The notes under the pieces were generated by a model. That model worked only from the letters and a program-made list of their open reading frames with translations. It ran no database searches and had not been told where the DNA came from. A program made the translations under genes and the position numbers. This document shows, piece after piece, positions 9,749 to 18,099 of a stretch of DNA of 64,000 nt; the first letter of the stretch is position 1, and each line of letters begins with the position of its first letter. Source of the stretch: Saccharothrix sp. NRRL B-16314 (GTDB taxonomy: Bacteria; Actinomycetota; Actinomycetes; Mycobacteriales; Pseudonocardiaceae); contig NZ_JNXC01000001.1 in the NCBI RefSeq assembly GCF_000716595.1, positions 310,001 to 374,000 of the forward strand. Direction: 5' to 3'.

Positions 9749-10930
9749 TCAGCTCGTGGGCCAGAGCACGGCGTGCGCGTGGAACCCGGGCAGGACCGTG
9801 TAGCCGACGACCGCGCCGCCGTCGTTCGCCGCGACCACGCTGGTCGACGTCGAACCCGCCGGTGCGCCGAGTTCCTGGATGGCGCCACCGGTCCAGCGCA
9901 CCGCGCGGTCGGTCTCACCGGCCGACTCGGAGTTGCCGACCACGGAACCGCTCGCGGTCACGTCCACGGCAACGCTCGACACGTCGCCCGCCAACGGGGG
10001 CAGTTCGGTGAGCTGCCCCGCCGCGTCCCAGGACAGGGCCAGGTAGCGCCAGCGGCTGACCACCGCGTTGCCCACGACGACGCCCGACTCGTTCAACCCC
10101 ACCAGGTCGTAGTAGGTCCTGCCGGCCGTGCTCAGCGCACTCGCGCCGGTCCCGGTCCACCGAACCGCCTCGGTCGGCGCCGTGCCTGGCTGGAACGACC
10201 CGACCACGTCGCCCGCGTCGTTGACGAGGTTCGCCCAGGCCCGCCCGGCGGCCGGCGGGGCGAGCTCGCTGATCGTGCCGTCCGCGTCCCAGCGCACCGC
10301 GTGGATCTTGGCGTCCGGCGTGTAGACCGCGCCGACGACGACACCGGCGTCGTTGATCGACGACGCCCGGTCGGTCACGCTCTGGCCGACCGACGTGTAA
10401 GTGCCGCCGGGCAGGAAGCCCAGGTCGGTCACCGTGCCGTCGGCGGACCACTTCACCGCGTGCGTCCGGCCGTCCGCGGCGGACGAGTGACCGACCGCGA
10501 CCCCCGACGCGTTGACCTCCGCCACCTCGCCTCTGACGCCGCCGGGCAGGAGCTGCAGCGCGGTGATCTCGCCGGTCGCGTCCCAGCGGACCGGCCGCCG
10601 CTGACCCGACAACTCCGCGACGCCGACGATCACCGCGCCGGTGTCGTCGACATCGACGGCGGTGCTCCACGTGCTGCCCGGCAGCGTGCCGAGCTGACTG
10701 ATCGCGTGGTCGACGCCCCAGCGCACGGCGTGCGTCTCGCCGGCGGCCGTGGTCGCCTCACCCACGACCACCCCGGTCTCGCTGATGTCGACGGCCCTGC
10801 TCTCCGTGCCGCCGGGCAGCGTGCCCAGGTCGATCGGCCCGGTCGTGTCGGCGCCGGCGGGCTGGACACCCAGCAGCGCGACCCCCGCCGCGGCGAGCAT
10901 TCCCGCCGCGGCGATCCTGTTTTTGCGCAT
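9749..10930 (-). CDS. Secreted HAF-repeat protein
   Basis: 393 aa. Start ATG 10930 has AAGGAG seven bases upstream and opens a signal peptide (MRKNRIAAAGMLAAAGVALL, PAGA cleavage). The frame is open 31 codons further up, but that part lacks coding character. The mature part is at least seven copies of a roughly 45-50 residue unit built on LGxLPGG, xAVDI, GVVVG and AVRW, the pattern of the HAF extracellular repeat family. Such repeats are thought to form a beta-propeller. Function unknown; probably an extracellular binding or structural protein. It stands between the GT87 gene and ponA, where related actinobacteria usually have nothing. Confidence 0.85.
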   Translation of the reverse strand: MRKNRIAAAGMLAAAGVALLGVQPAGADTTGPIDLGTLPGGTESRAVDISETGVVVGEATTAAGETHAVRWGVDHAISQLGTLPGSTWSTAVDVDDTGAVIVGVAELSGQRRPVRWDATGEITALQLLPGGVRGEVAEVNASGVAVGHSSAADGRTHAVKWSADGTVTDLGFLPGGTYTSVGQSVTDRASSINDAGVVVGAVYTPDAKIHAVRWDADGTISELAPPAAGRAWANLVNDAGDVVGSFQPGTAPTEAVRWTGTGASALSTAGRTYYDLVGLNESGVVVGNAVVSRWRYLALSWDAAGQLTELPPLAGDVSSVAVDVTASGSVVGNSESAGETDRAVRWTGGAIQELGAPAGSTSTSVVAANDGGAVVGYTVLPGFHAHAVLWPTS

Positions 10931-11019
10931 GACAAATCTCCTTGCTGTCAGGTGTTCCGGTGAAAACCCGCCGTGGTGCGGGCGGCGTGTCCCGCCGGCG
11001 AGATCGGCGGGGCCGGGTG

Positions 11020-11520
11020 TCAACGAGGAGTGGTGACCCAGAAACCTTCGATGAAATCGTTCATGCCGTCGCCGACGTAGGAAGTGTCACCCTGGTAGCG
11101 GTTAGTGCCCGCGAACGGGTCGTAGGCCACGTCGTACGCCATCGTGGTCCAGCAGCCACCGTGCACGGCGAAGGACGAGATGCGGTTCCTCCACGTGGGG
11201 AAGTTGTTCTCGTCGAAGTAGATGAGGTAGCCCTCGGCGTCGCAGGTCCCGGCGTACCCGTACCAGGTCACCTGGCCGTTGCTGCCGTCCCACTGCCAGT
11301 TGTCGTACCAGGTCATCAGCTGTACGCCCACCGCGAGCGTCTTCAGCTCGGGGGCGTTCGGGTCGGTCGAGCACGCTTTCCGGACCGCGTCCTTCGGCGA
11401 CTTGCCGGTCACCACGACGCAGTGCTCGGTGACCGGGTCGGCCTGCGCCGGACCGCTGATCGAGACTATTGCGAACAGTGACAGGGCAATGCCTGCCAGA
11501 ACTTTTCGGGCGTTCCTCAC
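11020..11520 (-). CDS. Small secreted protein of unknown function
   Basis: 166 aa from GTG 11520, with GAGAGGA upstream. Signal peptide MRNARKVLAGIALSLFAIVS, cleavage after PAQA. The mature domain of about 137 residues has four cysteines (EHCVVV, KACST, GTCDAEG, GGCWTT) and many aromatic residues (TWYDNWQWDG, VTWYGYAG). This suggests a compact disulphide-stabilised extracellular fold. No family recognised. It precedes the HAF gene by about 90 bases on the same strand and may be co-transcribed with it. Confidence 0.75.
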   Translation of the reverse strand: MRNARKVLAGIALSLFAIVSISGPAQADPVTEHCVVVTGKSPKDAVRKACSTDPNAPELKTLAVGVQLMTWYDNWQWDGSNGQVTWYGYAGTCDAEGYLIYFDENNFPTWRNRISSFAVHGGCWTTMAYDVAYDPFAGTNRYQGDTSYVGDGMNDFIEGFWVTTPR

Positions 11521-11753
11521 CGTGGTTTCCTCTCGACTTCTCGACCGCGGTCGAATCAGGGGATGGCGGAATTCCCCCCAAGCTCAAAAAGGCTGGGGGT
11601 GTCCTGGTGAATGGTTACCGCCTATGGCTTGCCGGCCTTTTTCGGCCTGGCAAAGCGGCGGATAACGTGAGTAAACCCGGCTGGTCGCCCAGTGTCAACG
11701 AATCGACGCCCGCCGGTGAGACCGGGGTCGTACCCGCCTGCCTGCGCTCCAGA

Positions 11754-11789
11754 CGAAAAAAAGGGGCCCGGCACATGGCCGGGCCCCTT
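11754..11789 (-). terminator. Rho-independent terminator of ponA
   Basis: Arms 11761-11772 and 11778-11789 (AAGGGGCCCGGC and its complement) enclose a 5-nt loop. On the minus strand the stem is followed by a run of T residues (11754-11760 are A-rich on the plus strand). It lies 22 bases after the ponA stop. Confidence 0.9.
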
Positions 11790-11811
11790 CTGACGTGCGT
11801 GATCCGATTCG

Positions 11812-14800
11812 CTAACCGGTCGGTGCCGTGCCGCCGACGATCGGGTCGGAAGACGGTTCGGGCTCCCCCGTCGTGGTCGGCGCGCAGAGCGGCGGCCGGC
11901 ACGGGTTCGTCGAGCGGGTCGTCGTCGGCGTCGTCCGGGTCGTCGTGGCCGGCTCGGTCGTCGTCGGCTTCTTGTCGCTTTCCTTCGTCTTCTCGCTCGT
12001 CGTGGTGGGCGGAGTCGTCGTGAGGGGCTTGGGCTCCTCGAACTGGCCGATCGGCTTCGGCTTCGGGAACTTCTCCATGGCCGTGCCGTTCAGGGCACCG
12101 TCCATGAACTTCTTCCAGATCTCACCCGGCAGGCCACTGCCGTAGATGTCCTTGCCGGCGGCGTTGACGAGCGCGATGTTGCCCGCGTCGGTGCCGATCC
12201 AGACGCTGGCCGCGAGCGTCGGCGTGTAGCCCGCCATCCACGCCTTCGCGTTCCGGCTGGTGCCCTGGAGTTCGTGCGTGCCGGTCTTGCCGGCGCAATC
12301 GCGCCCGCCTGCGCACGCGATTGCGCCCTTCGGGATGCCCTTGAGCACGTCGGTGACGTTGTCCGCGATGTCCTGGCTCTTCGTCGGGTCGTCGTCGAAC
12401 GCGGGCCGCGTCTCGTCGATGTGGTGGTAGATCGCGACGTTCTCGGCGTTGGTGATCTTCGAGACGAAGAACGGCTTGTGGTACACACCGCGCGCCGCGA
12501 ACGTGGCGTAAGCGGAGGTGATGTCGAACGGCCGCACCAGGTAACCGCCGATGGAGATGTTGCCGTTCGGCTGGGCGCCGCCCTCGTCCACCAGGAGCTG
12601 GGTCGTCTTGTCGCCGATCGTCACCTCCTTGGGGATGCCCGCGGCGAACGCCGCTTCGGCGACCTTGTTGGTGCCGAACTTGAGGGCCATGTCGAAGAAG
12701 ACGGTGTTGACCGACTTCACCATGGCCTCGCGCACGCTGCACCGCTTCGGGGTGTTGCACGCCACGCCGGGCGAGTTGCGGACCGCGTTGTTGCCCATGC
12801 GGCCGGGGAACTCGCGCGGCGAGCTGCCGTCGTACGCCTCGCCCGCGCCTTCGCCCTGCTTGAGGGCCGCGACGAAGTCGAACGGCTTGAACGACGACCC
12901 GGGCTCCTGGAGCACGCCCGTCTGGTAGTCGAGGCCGTCGCCGGTCGCACTGCCCCAGTAGGCCTTGACCGCGCCGGTGTTCGGGTCGATGGCCGACATC
13001 GAGGTCTTCAGGATCGGGTCCTGACCCTTCATCACGTCGTCCACCGCCGCCTCCGCCGCCGCCTGCATCGGCGGGTCGATGGTGGTGTGGACGGTGCCAC
13101 CGATCTTCTTCAACCGGTCGACGCCCCACTGCAGCTCGGACATCTCCTGCTTGACCTGCTGGAGGATGTGCAGCCGCGGTCCGGCGAGGCCGGCCTGTTC
13201 GGCGTCCGGCACGGGCTCCGGGAACGGTTCGCTCGCGCGGTAGGCCGGTTCGATCATCTTGTGCTCGACCATCTGGTCCATCACGTAGTTCCAGCGCTCG
13301 AGCAGGTACGCGGGCTGCCAGTCGCGACCGGGGTTCTGGATCATGCCCGCGAGCAGGGCGGCCTGCGAGTGCGTGAGGTTCTTGAGGTCGTCGTGCCCGA
13401 AGTACGCCTTCGCCGCGGTCTTGATGCCGGAGGCGCCCTTGCCGAAGTAGACCGTGTTCAGGTACGCGGTGAGGATGTCCTTCTTGTCCTGCTGCTGGGA
13501 CATCTTGTACGCGGTGACGGCCTCGGTGAACTTGCGGCTCAGGGTCATGCCGTCCTGCTCGGTGGCCGCCTTCACGTACTGCTGGGTGAGGCCGGAGCCA
13601 CCGCTCTGCTCGCCCTTGAGCTGGTACCAGCCGGCGCGGGCGATGGCGGTCAGGTCGAAGCCGACGTTCGTCATGAACGTCGGGTCCTCGGCCGCCATGA
13701 CCGCGTCCTTGATGGATTGCGGCAGGTCCTCGTACTTGACGAGGGTGCGGTTCCCCTCGGCCTGGGCGATCTTGGTCATCGGCGAGCCGTCGGAGTAGAG
13801 GATGGTGATCGCCTTGTCCTGCTTGGCGGCCTCCACCTCGGGGTTCGGCACCTCCACCACCTGGTAGGCGATGGCGAAGGCGACGACCGGCGCGACGAGC
13901 ATCAGGCCGAAGGCCACGTAGGTGGTGCGGCGCACCCGGCGCCAGATCTTCTTCCGGCGCACGGCGCGGGCCTCCTCCTCGGTCAGCTCCTCGTCGTACT
14001 CGTCGTCGTAGAACGGTTCGAGCTCGACCTCGTCCTCGCGGTGGGTGAGGAGTTCCGGTTCGCGAGGCGTGGACTGGTACACGGGGGGCAGCAGGTCCGT
14101 CGGCTCCTCGCCGGGACGCCGTTCCGGGCCTGGTCCGCCGCCGGGCCGGCGCGGACCGCCGGGGCCGGCCATCGGGGGACGGCCGCCGGGCGGCACCGGT
14201 CCACCGGGCGCGCCGGGTCGGCGCACGCCGCCGGGAGGGGTGTTCGGGCGCTGGGGCGGGCCGCCGGGCACGCTGCCGGCCGCCGCCACGCCATCGGGAC
14301 CGCCCGGACCGCCGGGCCGGGCACCGGGACGGCCGGGGCCGTCACCCGGCGCGCCGTGCCTGCCGCCGTTCGGGCCGGGACCGCCAGGACCACCGGGGCC
14401 ACCAGGACCGCCCGCACGACCGGAACCACCGGGACTGCCCGCACCACCAGGGCCGCCCGCACCGCTGGAACCACCGGGACTGCCCGCACCACCAGGGCCG
14501 CCCGCACCGCTGGAACCGCCGGGAACGCCCGCACCACCGGGACCGGCAGGACCGCCGGGACCGGCAGGACCGCCGGGTCGGCGGGGGCCGCCACGGGGGA
14601 TGCCGCCGGGCGGTGTTCCTCCCTGCGGTGGCATTCCGCCCGGTGGGGTCGCCGGGCGGGAGAACCCTCCCGGCGGAGTCCCCTGCGGGGGTGCGCCGTG
14701 CCGAGGGCCGGGGCCGTCGGCCGGAGTGCGCGCGAAACCACCTGGTGGGGTGTTCGGACGCTCCGGCTGATCCCCGGCTCCGTGCCGCGGTGAGTGCAGG

Positions 14801-14874
14801 CCGCCGTCCGGGTCCTCCCCGGTCGGCCACTGCGGCTCCGCGCCACGATGCCTGTCGTCATGCTGGTCGTTCAC
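11812..14874 (-). CDS. ponA: Class A penicillin-binding protein (transglycosylase/transpeptidase)
   Basis: 1,020 aa bifunctional peptidoglycan synthase. Start GTG 14874 has GGGAGG nine bases upstream; the frame is open further but without support. Residues 1 to about 300 are cytosolic and very Gly/Pro-rich, including collagen-like GGPGG runs. A membrane span follows at about 315-338. The GT51 transglycosylase domain carries the AAEDPTF motif near 393. The transpeptidase domain has SSFK (about 660), SVN (about 720) and KTGT (about 862). The last 90 residues are a Thr/Pro-rich tail. Clustering with DUF5318, GT87, PadR and ino1 matches the mycobacterial ponA1 locus. Confidence 0.95.
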   Translation of the reverse strand: MNDQHDDRHRGAEPQWPTGEDPDGGLHSPRHGAGDQPERPNTPPGGFARTPADGPGPRHGAPPQGTPPGGFSRPATPPGGMPPQGGTPPGGIPRGGPRRPGGPAGPGGPAGPGGAGVPGGSSGAGGPGGAGSPGGSSGAGGPGGAGSPGGSGRAGGPGGPGGPGGPGPNGGRHGAPGDGPGRPGARPGGPGGPDGVAAAGSVPGGPPQRPNTPPGGVRRPGAPGGPVPPGGRPPMAGPGGPRRPGGGPGPERRPGEEPTDLLPPVYQSTPREPELLTHREDEVELEPFYDDEYDEELTEEEARAVRRKKIWRRVRRTTYVAFGLMLVAPVVAFAIAYQVVEVPNPEVEAAKQDKAITILYSDGSPMTKIAQAEGNRTLVKYEDLPQSIKDAVMAAEDPTFMTNVGFDLTAIARAGWYQLKGEQSGGSGLTQQYVKAATEQDGMTLSRKFTEAVTAYKMSQQQDKKDILTAYLNTVYFGKGASGIKTAAKAYFGHDDLKNLTHSQAALLAGMIQNPGRDWQPAYLLERWNYVMDQMVEHKMIEPAYRASEPFPEPVPDAEQAGLAGPRLHILQQVKQEMSELQWGVDRLKKIGGTVHTTIDPPMQAAAEAAVDDVMKGQDPILKTSMSAIDPNTGAVKAYWGSATGDGLDYQTGVLQEPGSSFKPFDFVAALKQGEGAGEAYDGSSPREFPGRMGNNAVRNSPGVACNTPKRCSVREAMVKSVNTVFFDMALKFGTNKVAEAAFAAGIPKEVTIGDKTTQLLVDEGGAQPNGNISIGGYLVRPFDITSAYATFAARGVYHKPFFVSKITNAENVAIYHHIDETRPAFDDDPTKSQDIADNVTDVLKGIPKGAIACAGGRDCAGKTGTHELQGTSRNAKAWMAGYTPTLAASVWIGTDAGNIALVNAAGKDIYGSGLPGEIWKKFMDGALNGTAMEKFPKPKPIGQFEEPKPLTTTPPTTTSEKTKESDKKPTTTEPATTTRTTPTTTRSTNPCRPPLCAPTTTGEPEPSSDPIVGGTAPTG
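14422..14530. repeat. 45-bp tandem repeat inside ponA
   Basis: A 45-bp unit starting GGAACCACCGGGACTGCCCG begins at 14422 and 14467, and a diverged copy at 14512. It encodes a 15-residue Gly/Ser/Pro unit in the cytosolic N-terminus of the PBP. It is the most regular part of a longer Gly-Pro-coding tract and a likely site of copy-number variation. Confidence 0.8.
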
Positions 14875-14968
14875 GAAATGGCCTCCCAGACCGGCGTGCT
14901 CCTGCACGCGGTTCGGTGGTCGTACGCCACTGCTCCTTGTGGGAGCGGCGCCCGTGGCCGGAGCCGGT

Positions 14969-15373
14969 TCACTCCGCCGCGGTCCTCCTGCGCGGCTTGC
15001 GAGAATCCAGGCCACGCGTACCCAGGACGTATGACTGCACCAGGTGGTTCCAACTACATGTGCGGCAAACTTCGACCACGTACACGGTGAACTCCTCGAA
15101 GAGGTTCGCCATGCGGGCCAGCTCGTCGGCGGTGCGCGCGGACCCGGCCGCGTGCTTGAGCTCGTCGCCGTAGACCCAGGACACGTGGGTGAGCGGTTCC
15201 TTCCGGCACACCGGGCAGGTCACCTGGCTCGGTTGGCCGTGGAACTTCGCAGCTCGCAGCAGGTACGGGCTGGCGTCGCAGACCTCCATCGTGCCCACTC
15301 GACCCGCGTAGACCTCCGCCAGCAGCGCGCGGCGCTGCAGGGCGTAGTCCACGACTTGGCGTTGGGTCAACAC
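14969..15373 (-). CDS. DUF5318 zinc-ribbon-like protein
   Basis: 134 aa, counterpart of mycobacterial Rv0049 beside ponA. I place the start at GTG 15373, giving MLTQRQVVDYALQRRAL, where family similarity begins; a TTG is the next codon, and the upstream frame is not conserved-looking. Two Cys pairs (TCPVCR and EVCRTC) suggest a zinc ribbon. GRVGTMEVCDASPYLLRAA is the family core. Its stop is 94 bases before ponA on the same strand, so the two may share a transcript. Molecular role unknown; conserved linkage suggests a link to envelope growth. Confidence 0.85.
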   Translation of the reverse strand: MLTQRQVVDYALQRRALLAEVYAGRVGTMEVCDASPYLLRAAKFHGQPSQVTCPVCRKEPLTHVSWVYGDELKHAAGSARTADELARMANLFEEFTVYVVEVCRTCSWNHLVQSYVLGTRGLDSRKPRRRTAAE

Positions 15374-15483
15374 GACGACCAGAGTACGTGCCGCCCGAAT
15401 CGGGTCGATGGGCCGTTCGGGGCAGTGGGCCGAAGGCAGGGGCCACTGTGGGGCACGCGACATCGCATCAGGATGCGCAGATG

Positions 15484-15500
15484 TATCGGGCCGATATACT
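15484..15500 (+). promoter_or_regulatory. Candidate PadR operator overlapping a -10 box
   Basis: TATCGG-G-CCGATA at 15484-15496 is a palindrome with a one-base centre. It overlaps TATACT (15495-15500), a good -10 hexamer about 43 bases before the PadR start codon. No good -35 is seen. The position fits autorepression of the padR-ino1 transcript. Confidence 0.55.
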
Positions 15501-15542
15501 GAGCCCACACATCGGCGCTCACTGGTGCGAGGAGGTGCCCGC

Positions 15543-16088
15543 GTGCTGGAGTTCGCGATCCTCGGCCTGCTGCACGAAGCGCCGATGCACGGCTACGAGC
15601 TGCGCAAGCGTTTGCACGAGCTGTTGGGAGCGTTCCGCGCGTTCTCCTACGGAACGCTCTACCCCACGCTGCGCAAGTTGCAACGTGGTGGGCTGATCGT
15701 CGAGGAGGTCCCCGACGACGATTCGGCCCGCTGGGGCCGCCGGGCGCGCAAGGTCTACCGGCTCACCGCCGAGGGCAAGGAGAGGTTCGCCGACCTGCTG
15801 GCCAACGCCGGCCCTCAGACGTGGGACGACGACTCGTTCGGCGTCCACCTCGCCTTCTTCTCCCGCACTCCGGCCGAGATCAGGATGCGCATCCTGGAAG
15901 GCCGCCGGCGGCGGGTCGAGGAACGTCGTGAGGGGCTGCGCACCTCGTTATCAGCGACCAGCGAGCGCATCGACCGGTACACCAGGGAGTTGCACCGGCT
16001 CGGGTTGGAGAGCACCGAGCGCGAGGTGCGGTGGTTGAACGAGCTGATCGCCCACGAGCAGGCCGAACAGCGCGAGCAGGACCCATGA
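15543..16088 (+). CDS. PadR-family transcriptional regulator
   Basis: 181 aa from GTG 15543 with AGGAGGT seven bases upstream. The N-terminal winged helix is typical of Pad[20 protein letters not shown], then [17 protein letters not shown] and a basic wing ([13 protein letters not shown]). The C-terminal half is a long Arg/Glu-rich coiled coil ([24 protein letters not shown]) for dimerisation. It is the neighbour of ino1 as in mycobacteria (Rv0047c). A palindrome over the promoter suggests autoregulation, and overlap with an in-frame ATG upstream of ino1 suggests control of inositol synthesis. Confidence 0.9.
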   Translation: MLEFAILGLLHEAPMHGYELRKRLHELLGAFRAFSYGTLYPTLRKLQRGGLIVEEVPDDDSARWGRRARKVYRLTAEGKERFADLLANAGPQTWDDDSFGVHLAFFSRTPAEIRMRILEGRRRRVEERREGLRTSLSATSERIDRYTRELHRLGLESTEREVRWLNELIAHEQAEQREQDP

Positions 16089-16162
16089 GCACCCCGAAGA
16101 AGCAAACCCCGAAGAAGCAACGCCCGAGTAAGCGAACACGGAAGAACGAAGGAGGACTCGGC

Positions 16163-17254
16163 ATGGGCGACAACCGCCGCACCGTTCGAGTGGCCATTGT
16201 CGGGGTCGGCAACTGCGCGGCGTCGCTGGTGCAGGGTGTCCACTACTACCGCGACGCCGACCCGGCCGCCAAGGTGCCCGGCCTGATGCACGTCCGGTTC
16301 GGCGACTACCACGTGCGCGACATCGAGTTCGTCGCCGCGTTCGACGTGGACGCCAAGAAGGTCGGCACGGACCTGTCCGAGGCCATCGGGGCGAGTGAGA
16401 ACAACACGATCAAGATCGCGGACGTGCCGCCGCTCGGCGTCACCGTGCAGCGCGGGCACACCCTCGACGGGCTCGGCCGGTTCTACCGGGAGACCATCGA
16501 GGAGTCCGACGACGAGCCGGTGGACGTGGTCCAGGTGCTGCGCGACGCCGACGTCGACGTGCTGGTGTCCTACCTGCCGGTCGGCTCCGAGGACGCGGAC
16601 CGCTTCTACGCGCAGGCCGCGATCGACGCCGGGGTGGCGTTCGTCAACGCGCTGCCCGTGTTCATCGCCTCGGACCCGGTGTGGGCGGAGAAGTTCCGCG
16701 CGGCCGGCGTGCCGATCGTCGGCGACGACATCAAGTCGCAGGTCGGCGCCACCATCACGCACCGCGTGCTGGCCAAGCTGTTCGAGGACCGCGGCGTGCA
16801 GCTCGACCGCACGATGCAGCTCAACGTGGGCGGGAACATGGACTTCCTGAACATGAAGGAGCTGGAGCGGCTGGAGTCCAAGAAGGTCTCCAAGACGCAG
16901 GCGGTGACGTCGCAGGTCGACCGCGAGATGGGCAAGCGCAACGTGCACATCGGACCGTCGGACTACGTGGCGTGGCTCGACGACCGCAAGTGGGCGTACG
17001 TGCGGCTGGAGGGCCGTGCGTTCGGCGACGTGCCGCTGAGCCTGGAGTACAAGCTCGAGGTGTGGGACTCGCCGAACTCGGCGGGCATCATCATCGACGC
17101 GGTGCGCGCCGCGAAGATCGCGCTGGACCGGGGGATCGGCGGCCCGATCCTCTCCGCGTCGTCGTACTTCATGAAGTCCCCGCCGGTGCAGTACTCGGAC
17201 TCCGAGGCGCACGAGGCGGTCGAGGCGTTCATCCGCGGTGACGTGGAGCGCTGA
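16163..17254 (+). CDS. ino1: Inositol-3-phosphate synthase
   Basis: 363 aa, close to the 367 aa of the mycobacterial enzyme. Converts glucose-6-phosphate to inositol-3-phosphate with NAD+, feeding phosphatidylinositol and mycothiol. Motifs: Rossmann [52 protein letters not shown] and [10 protein letters not shown]. Start ATG 16163 has GAAGGAGGA in front and matches the family N-terminus [14 protein letters not shown]. The frame is open upstream to an ATG at 16085 that overlaps the padR stop (ATGA), which would add a Lys-rich 26-residue extension. Co-transcribed with padR. Confidence 0.95.
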   Translation: MGDNRRTVRVAIVGVGNCAASLVQGVHYYRDADPAAKVPGLMHVRFGDYHVRDIEFVAAFDVDAKKVGTDLSEAIGASENNTIKIADVPPLGVTVQRGHTLDGLGRFYRETIEESDDEPVDVVQVLRDADVDVLVSYLPVGSEDADRFYAQAAIDAGVAFVNALPVFIASDPVWAEKFRAAGVPIVGDDIKSQVGATITHRVLAKLFEDRGVQLDRTMQLNVGGNMDFLNMKELERLESKKVSKTQAVTSQVDREMGKRNVHIGPSDYVAWLDDRKWAYVRLEGRAFGDVPLSLEYKLEVWDSPNSAGIIIDAVRAAKIALDRGIGGPILSASSYFMKSPPVQYSDSEAHEAVEAFIRGDVER

Positions 17255-17280
17255 CCCGTTCGGCATTGTGCGTCTGTGCC

Positions 17281-17311
17281 CACCCCCTGCGCTCACCGAG
17301 TGCAGGGGGTG
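17281..17311. terminator. Hairpin between convergent ino1 and HAD genes
   Basis: CACCCCCTGC (17281-17290) pairs with GCAGGGGGTG (17302-17311) around an 11-base loop that can itself pair CTC/GAG. It sits between two converging genes and could serve both as a terminator, although no long U-run follows. Confidence 0.65.
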
Positions 17312-17323
17312 TTCGCCGTCCGG

Positions 17324-17968
17324 TCAGCCGGCCAGCGCGGCGGGCAGGTCCGACAGCGCGCGCAACACCGTGACCTGCCGCAACACCTCCGGGTCCGGTG
17401 GGAAGTGCGGGTTGGGCACGGCGTACACGGCCATGCCCGCGGCCAGGGCTGAGCGGAGGCCGTTGGTCGAGTCCTCCACGGCGGCGCAGAAGGTCGGCTC
17501 GACGCCCAGCTTGGACGCCGCCAGCAGGTAGACGTCCGGCGCCGGCTTGCCCGCGCCCGCCTGCTCGCTGGACAGCGCCACCGGCACCACGTCGGTCAGG
17601 TCGGTCGCGGCCAGGAACGACTTGATCAGCACCGGCGGTGACGAGCTCGCGATGGCCACCGGGTACCGGGACGCCACCTCGCGCACGATCTCCACCGCGC
17701 CCGGCAGCACCGGCGGCCCTTCGGCGTAGCGCTCGGCCATCTCGCCGATCACGCCCGCGGCGGTCTCGGCGGGGGTCAGCCGGACGCCCACCTCGGTCAC
17801 CAGGTAGGTCGCCCACTCGGGTGTGCTCATGCCCTGCATCGCCCGGGTCGACGCGGGCAGCCACGTGCCGCCGTGCCGGGCGGCGAAGGCCTGCCGCACC
17901 TCGTCCCACATCCGCTCGGAGTCCACCAGCACGCCGTCGAGGTCGAACACCACAGCATCCACGCCCAT
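17324..17968 (-). CDS. HAD-superfamily phosphatase (beta-phosphoglucomutase-like)
   Basis: 214 aa from ATG 17968; the ribosome site is weak. HAD motifs in order: DLDGVLVDSE (I), SSSPP (II), GKPAPDVYLLAA (III) and EDSTNGLRSALAAGM (IV). A helical cap lies after motif I with MQGMSTPEWATYL. Acts on a small phosphorylated metabolite in the cytosol; the substrate cannot be read from sequence. Converges on ino1 but there is no evidence of a shared pathway. Confidence 0.85.
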   Translation of the reverse strand: MGVDAVVFDLDGVLVDSERMWDEVRQAFAARHGGTWLPASTRAMQGMSTPEWATYLVTEVGVRLTPAETAAGVIGEMAERYAEGPPVLPGAVEIVREVASRYPVAIASSSPPVLIKSFLAATDLTDVVPVALSSEQAGAGKPAPDVYLLAASKLGVEPTFCAAVEDSTNGLRSALAAGMAVYAVPNPHFPPDPEVLRQVTVLRALSDLPAALAG

Positions 17969-18031
17969 GACCGTAGTGCCGCGAGGCGCGGGTGCCGACC
18001 GAACTCGTTCTGGTCGGAACGGAATCGGTGG

Positions 18032-18053
18032 GTTAACAAGCGGTGAACGCCGG
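18032..18053 (+). promoter_or_regulatory. Candidate PHO box upstream of first phoX
   Basis: Two adjacent 11-bp units, GTTAACAAGCG and GTGAACGCCGG, have the spacing of actinomycete PhoP direct-repeat sites (consensus GTTCACC per 11 bp). Similarity is partial. It lies about 50 bases before the start codon of a phosphatase gene. Confidence 0.35.
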
Positions 18054-18099
18054 CCTACTGTCGGTTGGTCCCGTACTGAGCGTAGGAGGCCGCGCCTTG

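Noticed and set aside
12274..14793. 839-codon plus-strand open frame
   Set aside because: Antisense to ponA, which has all class A PBP motifs.
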